64,000 nt of DNA from Emiliania huxleyi CCMP1516 (taxonomy: Eukaryota; Haptophyta; Isochrysidales; Noelaerhabdaceae): the NCBI RefSeq assembly GCF_000372725.1, contig NW_005202428.1:1493437-1557436 (forward strand), read 5' to 3'. The translations under genes were made by a program, and so were the position numbers. Every line of letters starts with the position of its first letter. Position 1 is the first letter of the stretch. Under the pieces are notes generated by a model. It saw nothing but the letters and a program-made list of their open reading frames with translations. It was not told the DNA's origin and ran no database searches. Positions 32,042 through 42,835 of this stretch are shown piece after piece.

Positions 32042-33385
32042 ATGCTCGCGCTCGCCATCACCTCCGGCCCCGCGGCGCCCGTCCCCACGGCGTCGGGCGG
32101 CGACCCGCTCACCACCGACGCCGGCTTCCTCGGCGGCGCCGTCACCTCGCCGCCCGACGAGCAGCGCGGCCCCGCCTCGTGGACGCAGTTCGCCGGGATG
32201 GGCCTCCTCACGGGGGCAAAGTACACTGCGGCGGGCGTCGAGACGGGGCTCGACTGGATCACGGGCGGCGCCTTCCAGGCGAGCTCCGACTCCGCCTCCA
32301 ACACCGGCAACCGCTTCTCCGACCTGAACAAGGACACGTCCTCCGACTTTGGCAACCTGGTGGCCGGCGGGTCGATGGGCCGCCGCAAGCTGGGGGCGAG
32401 CCCGCCGCCGGCCGCCGCGGCGGCGCCGGCGGAGAAGGGCGGCTGGATGCCCTTCGCGCAGCAGGGCGCCGCCACCGGCGCCGGCTTCGCCTCCCAGGGC
32501 GCCGACACTGCCTTCCGCTTCTTCACCGACCCGGACTTCGACTTCCAGAAGGAGGGCGAGGCGTACCAGGCGTCCGGCGCGGCGACGGGCGACGCGTTCG
32601 GCACCCTGTCCGAGGGCATGGCCGGCGCCGCGGCGGCGACGCCGCCCGAGGAGAAGCGGGGCGGCGGCGCGCTCCTCGACGGCGCGCTCCTCATGACTGG
32701 CCACGACGACCTGCTCGGCATGGAGCTGGCGGAGCAGGGCCACCCGATGCTGGGCCTCGCGGCGATGGAGATGGGCGAGCACCGCGAGGAGCAGCGCCGC
32801 GAGGACGAGTACCGCCGCGACGACCGGTACGAGTACGGCGAGTACGGCCGCGGCGAGCACGGCCGCCACGGCGGCGGCCGCTGGCTGCAGGCGGCGGAGG
32901 GCGCCGAGGCGGCCGAGGCGGTCTCGCCGCCGGCCGCCGCGGCGGCGCCGGCGGAGAAGGGCGGCTGGATGCCCTTCGCGCAGCAGGGCGCCGCCACCGG
33001 CGCCGGCTTCGCCTCCCAGGGCGCCGACACTGCCTTCCGCTTCTTCACCGACCCGGACTTCGACTTCCAGAAGGAGGGCGAGGCGTACCAGGCGTCCGGC
33101 GCGGCGACGGGCGACGCGTTCGGCACCCTATCCGAGGGCATGGCCGGCGCCGCGGCGGCGACGCCGCCTGAGGAGAAGAGGTTCCGCCCCCTGCTCGACG
33201 GCGCGCTCCTGGCGACCGGCCACGACAAGCTGGCGGGCGTCGCCCTCGCCTCGCAGGGCCACCCGGTGCTGGGCCTGGCGGCGATCGAGCACGGCGAGCG
33301 GCGCGAGGAGCAGCGGCGCGAGGAGGAGCGGTACGGGCGCTACGAAGAGCCGGGCCGCCACCACCACATGCTGATGGGCCGCTGA
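32042..33385 (+). CDS. Unknown 447-residue repeat protein, copy 2
   Basis: An inverted paralogue of 14389-15732, the same length and differing at only a handful of residues. The homology block runs from about 31770 to 33440, including about 270 bases upstream of the ATG, so the promoter was copied too. Within the gene the two EKGGWMPFAQ blocks are nearly identical at DNA level. The ATG is in the same context in both copies. Function unknown: there is no signal peptide or membrane helix, and strongly alternating neutral (Ala/Gly/Phe) and charged (Arg/Glu/Asp/Tyr/His) segments suggest a structural or assembly role. Confidence 0.7.
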   Translation: MLALAITSGPAAPVPTASGGDPLTTDAGFLGGAVTSPPDEQRGPASWTQFAGMGLLTGAKYTAAGVETGLDWITGGAFQASSDSASNTGNRFSDLNKDTSSDFGNLVAGGSMGRRKLGASPPPAAAAAPAEKGGWMPFAQQGAATGAGFASQGADTAFRFFTDPDFDFQKEGEAYQASGAATGDAFGTLSEGMAGAAAATPPEEKRGGGALLDGALLMTGHDDLLGMELAEQGHPMLGLAAMEMGEHREEQRREDEYRRDDRYEYGEYGRGEHGRHGGGRWLQAAEGAEAAEAVSPPAAAAAPAEKGGWMPFAQQGAATGAGFASQGADTAFRFFTDPDFDFQKEGEAYQASGAATGDAFGTLSEGMAGAAAATPPEEKRFRPLLDGALLATGHDKLAGVALASQGHPVLGLAAIEHGERREEQRREEERYGRYEEPGRHHHMLMGR

Positions 33386-33440
33386 GCAGCGGGGCGCGGG
33401 CGAGCGGTGGTCTCTGTCCTCGGCCCGACGTGCACGCCGC

Positions 33441-33729
33441 CGCCCCGTTGGACTCGCGATTTGAACTCCGCTCTCAAGGACGTATTCATCGAGAACAGAT
33501 TCGAAGTCTGACTCTCTCGAGATCATACGATCCCACTGTGTCGTCTATTGGGTGTATCACTAGAGCCTCTTTTGTTCAATAAACTGCGTGATAAACTGGA
33601 ACCAGACACAATAGACACTGAAGTCCTCTCTCACACATATAGTAAAGAGGCCACTTGGCTTGAGAATATTCCTCGATCGGGCCACATCACGATCAGAGCT
33701 CTACTCGAGCGCCACTCGCGGGCCGGATC
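33441..33729. other. Short intergenic region
   Basis: AT-richer sequence between the repeat-protein gene and the convergent CFAP70 gene. No feature was recognised. Confidence 0.4.
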
Positions 33730-36700
33730 CTAGCCCGTGGTGCCGTCTAGTGGCAGCTGCTCGCTGTCGTCCTGGTCATCTTCGGGGAGGCCCATGTGCG
33801 CCAGCACCCGCTTGATTTGTCTGCCGCACGCCTGGGCAACAGCGCCAGCTGCGTCCTCTGCCACGGCCTGCATCGCTCGTCGGTATGCCGCGAGGGCTTC
33901 TTTGTATGACTGCTGCTCGAGCAGCGAGTCAGCGAGCCGTTGCATTGTCAGCGGCGTGGCATCGACGGCAAGGGCGCGGCGGAAGCACCCCTCGGCGGCT
34001 GCCCACACACCGCCGTCGAAGAAAGCGGCGCCGATGGCGACGAGGAGCTTGCCGTCGGCGAGGTTGAGGCGCGTGGCCTAAAAACAACCAACGGGGCGGC
34101 GTGAGCACCGCGAGGAGTATAAGAGTGATCAGAGTGGGCCTGTCGCCTGCTCAAGCGCCTCCTCTGCCTCGACAGTCCGGTCGCGCCGCTGGCAGAGCAA
34201 GGCGAGCTGCCCCCACACGTCTGGGCGGCGGTTGTCCAGTATGTTGGCCTCGCAGAGGCACTGCTCAGCCTCGTCGTACAGCTCCAGCGCCAGGCACGCG
34301 ACTCCCGCACCGAGCCACGAGGTGCAGCTTGGCGAGAGGCGCGAGGCGTGAAGGAAGAGGTGGCGTGCACGCGCAGCGTCGCCCTCGGACTGGCAGACGG
34401 CGCCGAGGTGGAGGAGAAGTGGTGCCGGCAGCGGGGCGCCGCAGAGCGACAGCGCCCGCTCGTAGGTGGCGCGCGCCTCTGCCGCCTTGCCCTGACGCAG
34501 CTGCGCGTGGCCCAGCAGCGTGAGCGCGGGCGCCGCGCGGGGGCGGGGCGCGGCCTCAGAGGCGGCCAGCAAAACTGTCTCGGCGGGTGCGAGCTCTCCT
34601 CGCTGCAGCAGCATCTCCGCACGGACGAGGTTTGCCGCGAGGGTGTCGGTGCCGCCCGCGCGCTCGAGCGCCTCGTCGATGAGCGGCGACGCGGCGTACG
34701 GGAGCAAACGCTGGGCGAGGGCGAGGTAGTGCGGGCCGGTCTCGCTACCCTCGCCCAGCAATGTCGAGGCCTGCCTGAGCGCGACTCGCGCGTCGCGCCC
34801 CCGCTCCATCCGCTCGTAGACCACCGCCATCAGCAGCCAGAGCTGCGCGTCCTCTGGCGCGGCGTCGAGCGCCGCCCGGAGGAAGGGCTCGGCCTGCTCG
34901 TGGTTGCTGCGACTCGCAAGCGTGACCCCGTGCACGAGCATCGCCTCGGCGTACTCGGGGTCGACGGCGATTGCCTCGCGTGAGCACTCCTCGGCCTTGG
35001 CGCCGCGGCCGGTGCGCAGCAGGAAGGTGCCGTACGCCAGCCAGGCCGCCGCAATAGTGGGGGCTGTCGCGACTCGTTCATGGTGGTAATTGGCCGCCGC
35101 CTCGAGCCGGAACTCTGCCTCCGCCTCAGAGGCGAGCGTTGCGAGGGCGGCTTCGGGGGGCGTTCCGTCAAGCGCGGAGGGCGCCGATGGGGCTGACGGC
35201 GGCACGGCGGGTGGGAAGAACGTGGCGTCGAGCGCGGCGTGCATCCTTCGGAGGAGCGCAACGTACAAGTCGTTGTAAAAGACGCGCTGCTGCGCCTCGT
35301 CGGGCGGTTCGCCCGTCGGACGCGCGGTGCTCTCGCGCGCTAGGCGGACCACCGCCCGCTTGAGCCGCTCCTTGAAGGCGAAGAACTTGCCGCTCGCGTC
35401 CAGCTGGTGGAGCAGCTCCCGCCTGCGCGTCTCCTTCGCCTCTGAGCCGTCGTCGGTGTCGGGAGGCACCTCCGGGAACAAAACCGACCACTCCGCCGCT
35501 AGCTCCTCGACCACGCCCTTGACCTGCGCCTCAAATTCCGCGCCGCTCGTCTTGGGCGCCAGTGCAGGCAGCGTGCGCCTCGGAATCATGTCGCTCGTCT
35601 TGGGCAGCGGCGGTGGCGGTGGAGGTGGCCGCGGGTTGAGCGGCGCTGAGGTTCGCAGGTCGAGGCGGAGCAGCGTCCCCGCCACCTCGTAGGGGTGAGG
35701 AGCTCCCTGGGCGGGGCGAGGAGGCGAGGAGGGGATAAGGTTCGCGGGCTTCGGTCAGCGCACACAGAGCGCGGGACTCAGAATCTTCTCGGATGTCACC
35801 TCGGCGGGCTCCTCGAGCGGCTCGACGGCCGGGGGAGGCTTGGCGGCCTCGTCGCCCTCGTCAGGCGCATAGGCCAGGTCGTGAGTGATCCTGAAGCGGC
35901 CTTCGCAGGAGGTCGAGCCCACCGCCGCCAGCTTGGCGAGGTCCGGCGTGCAGATGGCGGCGTAGCGGGCGGCATTCGGGTCCGACGCCTTGGCCGGGTC
36001 CTTGAGTAGCCGGAGCACCGAGACGCGAAGGGGAGGCTCGAGCTCGTCAAGCAGTCGCTTCGTCTCCGCCAGCTCTGCCTCCTGCTCGCTGCTCAGCTGC
36101 CTCTTTCCTTCCAGCTCCACCCGCTTCGCCATCGCCTTCTCCCGCTCCGCGACGCCGCTGCGCAGCCGACGGCAAGCCTCGACACCGAGAAAGAGCGTGG
36201 CGGTGGCGCCGCTCCAAGCAATGTGCTGCCCCTCGAGCGCTTCCTTCTCTTCCGTCTCCCTGGCCACCCGCTCCTCCGCCTCGGTCTTGGTGAGGCCGCC
36301 TCCCTCCGCAGTCTGCAGCCACTCGACCCGACCTGCCGCCGCGTCCTCCTCCTCCTTTGCTGGAGACGGCGGCCCGCTCTCGCGGGATTCTGGGGAGGTA
36401 TCGGAAGCTGGCGCTTCCTCTTCCTCCTTTGAAGCAGGCGGAACGACGAGACGGCCGCCCTCGAAGCGGAAGGTGGTGTCGGCGACGGCGCAGCGCACGG
36501 TCGCAGTGTACGTGAAGGCGTGGTCGTCCTCGGTCTGCGGTTGTGGTGGTGAGTGAGGTGCGGGCCGGTGAGAGTGGAAGGCGGCGAGGAGTAAAGGAGG
36601 GGATAAGAGCGCCGTCGCGTGTGCGGGCAGCGGCCGGTCAGCGGCCAGCTTTATCACCCCCTTCCCTATCTCGGACCACTCGCCTGCCCTTCCTCGAGGC

Positions 36701-37415
36701 GCCACGCCTCTGGCAGCCGGTGCAGCGCATGCAGGTCAAAAGAGATGCAGGTCGACTCGTCGCGCTCGTCCTCCGTGAGGAGGGCGCGCGCTCGCGCTGG
36801 GGGCTGGTCCTCCGCTACCGCCGCGACCAGCACCGCGGGGCCGTCCTCGCTGTCGCCCAGAGGCAGCCAGGTCTCCTCCAGTGAGGAGCAAGCCTATGCC
36901 AATCGAGGGGTGGATGGTCGGCTCGAGGTCAGCCGCAGAGAGCACGCGGAGAGCCCGGGAGGTCCGGCGGCGCCGCGAAGAGTGCGAAAGAGAGGTGATA
37001 TTGACCTTTTCGGAGGGTGTGGAGCGAGCGAGGGTTTGGAGAGCTGGCGAGCTGCACTAGGGAGTTGCACACCAGCATTGGTTCGAGCGGGAGGCTGCAC
37101 TCCCCAAGGGACGCGCCGGTCGCGTCGACGAGGCGGACGAGCGCGGGGGTGGTCACGAGTCGCGTCAGGCTCGCGTCGTCCGTCCCGGCTCGCCACTCCG
37201 CCTCGAGCCCAAAGGCTGGTTCTGCAGACCCCGACACGAGCTCACTCTCCACCGGCTCTGAGCCGGGAAGGGTGAGGACGGCGCGCGACGAGGCGTCCTC
37301 GGCGAGCCCGCGCGCGCCGCGGACGGACACCTGGACGGGTCGGCGCGGGGTCAGCCGGCGCGTGCAACAGTGCGAGCGGTGCAGGGCGAGGCGAGCGCAC
37401 GCGAATGGTCCGCAT
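33730..37415 (-). CDS. CFAP70: Cilia- and flagella-associated protein 70 (CFAP70)
   Basis: Exons on the minus strand: 37415-37401 (MRTIR), 37330 to about 37060, about 36890-36684, 36534-35800, 35685-34147 and 34077-33730. The N-terminus is C2-like (VSVRGARGLAEDASSRAVLT); a following exon has ETWLPLGDSEDGPAVLVAAV; a middle section includes DDHAFTYTATVRCAVADTTF. The C-terminal half has LIP-type SDMIPRRTLPALAP and at least eight TPR-like helices (WLAYGTFLLRTGRGAKAEEC, AMLVHGVTLASRSNHEQAEP). This order of C2-like domain, linker and TPR array is that of CFAP70, an axonemal central-apparatus protein needed for flagellar beating. Two introns (36683-36535, 34146-34078) are GC-AG. The exon 2/3 junction is uncertain. 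Confidence 0.72.
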
Positions 37416-37671
37416 GGTGAAGCCGTTACGTTACGCCCGGCGGGATAGGGGACGCGCGTTTTTCAGTACGTCGAGTACGCCGGAGAAAAGGAAACGAATG
37501 TAAGGTGGTGGCGTTTGCGCTCTGTGAAAATCAAGAAAAAATGCCATCCCGGCGTTTATCTCCGCGGCCCCCCGGGGGCGCCGACCCCCCCCAACTTCGC
37601 TGCACTATCGCCGACTGTGGCGCTGAATCTGTGGCGCTGAATCACTCCTGCGATAGTTCATTCCTGCGACC

Positions 37672-38323
37672 ATGGCGGCGATCACGGCTGCCAACGTGGC
37701 GGGCCTCGAAAGGACGTTCTCCTTTCCCGCCAACACCCAAACCGTCTGGGTCCATCTTCACCGAGCCACGCTAAAGCAGGTATGTATGTGAACCACGAGC
37801 GCGAAGCACTGCCGCTGCTTCACCGTCCCGCACTGATTTTCGCGCACACACGCGAAGTGCCGCCATAGAGGTCCGCCCTCGCGCTAGGCCTTTGGCGTCG
37901 CACTGTCGGGACGTTCAGCGCCGCCAGTCATCGTCAACATCCAGCCTCACGGACTCGCTTCCGCACGGCTGAGGTTGGGCGACCGGATCGAGGTGATCAA
38001 TGGCGTCGCCGTCTCGGACGAGAAGGCGGCGAAGCGGATCCTACGCGCCGCCGTCGGCGACGTCGCCATCCGCATCGCACGCCGCCGTGGAGGAGGTGCA
38101 TGTTGTGCATACGCGAGACACTTCCGAGACTTGCCGTTTCGTCGCACATCCACGACACTCCCGACAGCCACAGCAAACCGACTCCCACCTCGCGGGCCAC
38201 GACTCCTCAGGTGTGACGCCGACCGAGGCCGATGACTGGAGCGTGAGCTCCGCCGGCCCGTGGGGTGGGGACCCACCGGAGCACATCCACACGCAGTCCG
38301 ACGAGGAGGCGATCGCTCCGTAG
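37672..38323 (+). CDS. Small PDZ-domain protein
   Basis: Exons 37672-37779, 37888-38095 and 38211-38323 give 142 residues with phases closing; all introns are GT-AG. After a short N-terminal segment (TQTVWVHLHRATLKQ) comes a PDZ domain. It has the carboxylate-binding loop as AFGVALSG, then PPVIVNIQPHGLASARLRLG, DRIEVINGVAVSDEKAAKRI and VGDVAIRIARR. The tail is acidic (PTEADDWSV.., QSDEEAIAP). PDZ domains bind C-terminal peptides, usually as scaffolds. The gene is head-to-tail convergent with the ATP synthase epsilon gene. The ligand is unknown. Confidence 0.75.
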
Positions 38324-38729
38324 TTACGGCGTGCAGCCTCGCCTGCGTGAGAGAGCTGCGCTGAATGTCGAGAGTTCGTGTTGCTGTTGGTTTATGCTCT
38401 CTCTGAGCTCTCTCTCCTCTCCTCTGAGCTCTACGGCTGTGGCCTGTGCTCCGTCGCCGGGGCCGCCGGGACTCCCTCGACGGGAGCGAGGCTCTCCATG
38501 TGACCCGTATGTGTGTAGTCTGTAGTGTGAGGAGTGTGTGTGTGTGTGTGTATCGTCGGTTGTACGTGTGACGCGAAGTATGGAGGGCGACGCTCCAAAA
38601 CGCAAAAGCGTGTGCAAACATGAAAAACTCGAACTCCCACACCCGACACCCGGCCAGCGCCGCCTCTCGAACACACGGACCCAGCTCGCCCCGGCATGCC
38701 GCGGACACACGCTGCGTTGAGGAAATCGG

Positions 38730-39051
38730 CTAGCCGGTCGCCGCCACCTTCTCGACAATCTCTGCGGGGCGGGGGTGGGGCGGCGACGAGGGTGAGCGAG
38801 CGAACCAGGCCTCGGCGACAGCGGGACAGAAGGGCCCTGCGCGCAGGCACCCCTCCCGCCCTCGCCCGGTGTGGGGGGCGCGCGCCTGGCTTCCCCTTCT
38901 TGCCGCCCTCCCACGCCGTGACCCGCACATGCATCGCCGTGCTCGAGAGAGCCTTCGACTTCCTCGGCTCCTTGAGGCAGTTGGTCACGTGAGTCGCGCA
39001 GAGGTCGGCGTACTTGAGGTACGTCATGCCGACGTGGCGCCAGGTGGACAT
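38730..39051 (-). CDS. ATP5F1E: Mitochondrial F1-ATPase epsilon subunit
   Basis: Exons 39051-38886 and 38761-38730 encode 65 residues, the usual size. The N-terminus STWRHVGMTYLKYADLCATH matches the S.WR.AG.TYL.YS...A. signature of this subunit, and KGKPEIVEKVAATG closes it. The 124-bp intron is GC-AG in phase 1 and restores GKPEIVEK. The protein sits in the F1 central stalk with gamma and delta and needs no cleavable presequence in other eukaryotes, as here. It starts divergently from the glycosidase gene with about 680 bases between them. Confidence 0.85.
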
Positions 39052-39735
39052 GGCTGCGGCGCGCCTGTGCGTGACGAGCGGCGGGACGGTAGGGCGCGTG
39101 TGCGCGGGGCCCGTGAACTCTCATGGAGGAGGCCGCGCAGGGAGCGTCTCTGCGCGCGCCGCAAGCGCTGGCTGTAGTGGATGCGACCGACTCGCCAGGA
39201 GAGCGCGTGCGCTGGCAGCCCGCGGTGCGGAACGCAAACGCGAGGGGCTCCGGTCCCACTCCCCCCCCCCATTGGGTCACAACAACGTGTGCACATGCTC
39301 TCCCTGCGCCATATCCGCTGAAGCGCGCTCGCGCTGCTCTGGGGCCACGTCCCGAACGCTCATGATCGGAGGGTGTGCGTACGCGCGGGCGTTTCCAGCC
39401 GTGCGGTTGTGGTGGGTGGAGGGAGAAGGAGCGCTGTGGGACTTTGTGCAGCAGCAAAGTGCCTGGCGGCGGCGTCGGCCAGCAAAAAAAGTTGTTGAGT
39501 TGGGGAGTCGTGGTGCGATGGGCTCTCTCCCGCGGGGAGATGTCAGCGCGCTGTCAGCCCTCTGTAGCATCAGGTGCAAAGGAAAGAGTGGGCTGCATAA
39601 ATCTATGACCGGTGGGTGACACCCCGGACGGCCGGGGAGCAAGTTTGATGACACGCACGTTCCTCCCGATGGCCTCCCACCGCATCGGCGCGCGTGTCGC
39701 GGGCCTCTCGCCAGCGCAGCTGTGTCGGCATTGAC
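39052..39735. other. Divergent intergenic region
   Basis: This separates the ATP synthase epsilon and glycosidase start codons and should hold both promoters. A possible further 5' exon of the glycosidase (signal peptide) may lie here but could not be set. No repeat was recognised. Confidence 0.4.
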
Positions 39736-41503
39736 ATGTTGGCCTCCATCCTCTCGCCCACAGCCGCTCCTCCTCCTCCTCCTCCTCCCAACTACGCCGT
39801 CACCTTCGACTTCTCCACCGCAACGCGCACCACCAACACTGCCGCGACCGTTGAGGTCGACGTGATGCCCTTCCTGGGCCGCACGTCGAGCGGCGGCCCC
39901 TTTGGAGCCTACTGTATGCTGACGCACAGCTCAAACCTTCGATTAGCGAAGTAGGTATCTGCTCCTCACGCCCCGCACATACCGAAAAACAGACGAGGCG
40001 CTCTCCGGTCTCGGCGCCGAGTTCGTGCGCTTCGCGCCGTGGTTCCCCAACCCGCGCGTCGTCGTGACCGAGCTGACGCCGCCCAACTGCAACGCCACCC
40101 ACGCGGCGACCAACTGGGACTCGACGGCCTTCGACGAGGTGATGAGCAACTTCTACTCGGCCGTGTGCGGCCCCGGCGCGGCCGACGGCGCGTGCGAGCG
40201 CTCGGTCGTGCAGCAGCTCTCGACGATGCCGTCGTGGCTCTTTGTCGACGGCTACGACTACACCAAGCTGCCCGCCGACCCGTGGAACACGCCCGACCCG
40301 TTCGACGTCTACACGGCCGGCAGCGCGCTCAAGGACCCGAGCTGCGCGGAGATGGCGCGCTACTTTGCGCGGCTGGCCGGCTGGTACACGGCGGGCGGCT
40401 TCCACGACGAGTGCGGCCACTGGCACGCGTCGAGCCTGCGGTACGCGTGGTACGGGCTGTCGATCCTCAACGAGGACGAGCACCACCTGCAGCCCGACGG
40501 CGGCCCGGCGTACACGACGTGCTACGACGCCGTCAGGGCGGCGGTCGCCAAGGTCAACCCGCAGATCGTTCCCGCCGGCCCCGAATGGGCGGTGCCGGCG
40601 GTCGACGTGCTCGGCTACTTTCTAAACGCGAGCAACCACGCCGACGGCGCGCCGCCGCCGCTCGTGACCTACCACTGGGCCTCGTCGCACGACGCCGCCA
40701 CCGCCGAGACCTTCTTCACCGCGTGGGACGGCGCCCTCAAGAACAAAATCGATCCCATCGGCGCGCTGGTGGACCCGGCGAAGACGCAGCTGGGGCTCAA
40801 CGAGTTCATCCCGTTTGTGAAGGACTACTTCGACTGCAACGGCGTCCCCGCCGACGTGTGCAGCGAGGCGGCTGACGTCTACAGCGGCTGGATGGACCCG
40901 CGCTTCGCGCAGGGCGACCCGGACTTGCAGCACGCGAAAGGCATCGGCATCAACCGCACGACCGTCTCTTGGAACGCGGCGGCGAGCCTCTTTGCGTACG
41001 CGTTTGGCACGCTGGCGGAGCGCGGCTACCTCTTCGTCGGTCAGGACCAGCTGATTGGCGGCACGTGGCCCGACAACGAGCCTGCTGTGAGCATGCTCGA
41101 CTGGCAGAGCGGCGAGCCCAACGCCAAGTACTGGGTGACGCAGCTGCTGGCGGCGGGCGTCGGCAGCAAGGCGGCCAAGCGGCTCAGCCCCTCCAACACG
41201 AGCGACCCCTCCGCGCTCTACGCCCTCGCCTTCACGGCGACGGCGCCGCCCCACGCGCGCAGCCTGCTGCTCGTCAACAAGCGGCAGGCGCCCGCGACCG
41301 CCGCGCTGACCGGCCTCACGGGCGGAGAGGCCTCGTGCGTCGAGGTGGGCGCGGGGCTGTCGGAGCCGGGCTTCGCGCCCATCGTCGTAAAGCGGCTGTC
41401 GAGCGCGGGGGTGCTGGCCATGGGAGGCTTCGCCACGTGCGTCGTGTCGTCGCTGCAGCTCGATGGAGGGGTTGAGCAGGATGTGGTTGTGGAGGTTGTG
41501 TAG
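39736..41503 (+). CDS. Clan-A (GH39-like) glycoside hydrolase
   Basis: Exons 39736-39913 and 39993-41503, with a GT-AG intron in phase 1 restoring GGPFGAYYEALSGLG, give 562 residues. The barrel core shows GAEFVRFAPWFPNPRVVVTE, a strand-4 acid/base-type YGLSILNEDEHHLQP and a strand-7 nucleophile-type TQLGLNEFIPFVKDY, each with Asn-Glu. A beta-sandwich-like C-terminal domain follows. Such retaining enzymes cleave beta-linked xylose, galactose or similar sugars from glycans. The substrate is not predictable. A Pro-run sits near the start; a secretion signal is not clear, so an upstream exon may be missing. Confidence 0.65.
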
Positions 41504-41761
41504 AATCAGAACAACACCTCCCAATCAATCAATTCCCCCGTTTACCCCTTCTCTAACAACACTCCCTGCGACGGTGTATCATTCACTTTATGCCACCGTT
41601 GCATATCCGTCAGGCGCACACACACACACTACAGCGTACGCTGAAGGTTGATTGAAAAAAAGACCCTGATCTCGGCGGGCGGATGGAAAAGTGCGACCTG
41701 CTTTCCGAGCGAGTCCCGTGCGCAATGCAGGGCGCAGGGCAGCGTCAGGCAGTGAAACTCG

Positions 41762-42739
41762 ATGCGGTACACGGCAGAGAAAAGAAAGGGTGTCAGGTAC
41801 TGGCTCCGCAACGGAGGTTACATCAATACGACCTTCGGATATAGTCTTGATTCAAGATCGACGCTCATGATGATCGCAGCCGACAACGGCCACAACGATG
41901 TCATCAAGGCGCTGCTGGATAAGGGCGCCGACGTCAACCAACAGGACAGCAAGGGCCGGGGCGCTCTGCTGTACGCCGTCGTAAAGGGACAAGAGGAACG
42001 TGGATGGGGAAACGATAGCACGAAATATGAGGACATCGTCACGAGCCTGTTGTTGCAGGGCCGCGCTGACCCGAACATGCAGGATGAGAAGGGCAACACG
42101 CCGCTTATGCACGCTGCCAAGGGCGCCGACGTAAACATGGTGAGGAAACTGCTAAAGCACGGCGCTAAGTATTCCCTCCAGAACTTCCACGGCGACACTG
42201 CAATGCGACTGGCTGCACAATCCCCAATTCACGCGACGCTCGAATCACACGTCGAGGTGGTCAACATGCTGAATGCAGAGTGGGAAACGCATCACGCCCT
42301 GGGCACGCCCCCCCGCAGACCCAATTTCAGCCCCCAAGTGAGGCAGCATCAGTCTTCCGAGGCCGGGCCTTCTGGGCCCAACACGCCGCCTGAGGGAACT
42401 CGGGAGAGGCCGAATCCGCCCAGTCCACCGGAGAGCAAGTCGAAGAGGATGAGGACCGGGAAGCCTACGCGACATGACAGCGAGGTGATTTCGCCGCCAC
42501 AACAAGATGGCAGACCCACGGCATCTCAGATGGAATACGCGCGGGTCGTCCTCGTCGTCGTAGCTACTCGTAGTTTGGGTCCGCGTCCGGGCTGGTCGGC
42601 CACCCCCCGACGCGAGCCGCAGCAGGCCCGGAGGTGCCCGCCGAGCCGAGGAGGGCGCAGAGCGAATCGGCAACTGCCGTCATCTCATTGGCCATGCGCT
42701 ATCGGTGCGAGGCTCCCCAGGTTTCCTGTGCAGTGTTAA
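41762..42739 (+). CDS. Ankyrin-repeat protein
   Basis: A single exon of 325 residues from an ATG. Four or five ankyrin repeats span about residues 30-165 (LMMIAADNGHNDVIKALLDK, ADVNQQDSKGRGALLYAVVK, ADPNMQDEKGNTPLMHAAKG, MVRKLLKHGAKYSLQNFHGD). A Pro/Ser-rich disordered tail with KSKRMRTGK, a possible nuclear signal, follows. Ankyrin repeats mediate protein binding; no catalytic domain is present. The first residues look abrupt, so an N-terminal exon might be missing. Confidence 0.7.
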   Translation: MRYTAEKRKGVRYWLRNGGYINTTFGYSLDSRSTLMMIAADNGHNDVIKALLDKGADVNQQDSKGRGALLYAVVKGQEERGWGNDSTKYEDIVTSLLLQGRADPNMQDEKGNTPLMHAAKGADVNMVRKLLKHGAKYSLQNFHGDTAMRLAAQSPIHATLESHVEVVNMLNAEWETHHALGTPPRRPNFSPQVRQHQSSEAGPSGPNTPPEGTRERPNPPSPPESKSKRMRTGKPTRHDSEVISPPQQDGRPTASQMEYARVVLVVVATRSLGPRPGWSATPRREPQQARRCPPSRGGRRANRQLPSSHWPCAIGARLPRFPVQC

Positions 42740-42835
42740 TGTGCGCGATTAACCTATATGTATATGTGTCCCGTATCATGTATAATTAATGCCAACCCGC
42801 CCAAGAAGCAAGATTTTCGGGGCGCCCTCGACACA

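Noticed and set aside
31941-32327. Plus-strand ORF overlapping the start of the second repeat protein
   Set aside because: Alternative frame of the duplicated 447-residue gene; the same shadow occurs in the first copy.
38324-39457. 377-residue minus-strand ORF across the ATP synthase epsilon gene
   Set aside because: It is in a different frame from the conserved epsilon sequence and has no family features.
40039-41524. Alternative-frame ORFs within the glycosidase on both strands
   Set aside because: Arg-rich shadows of a GC-rich gene; only one frame carries the barrel motifs.
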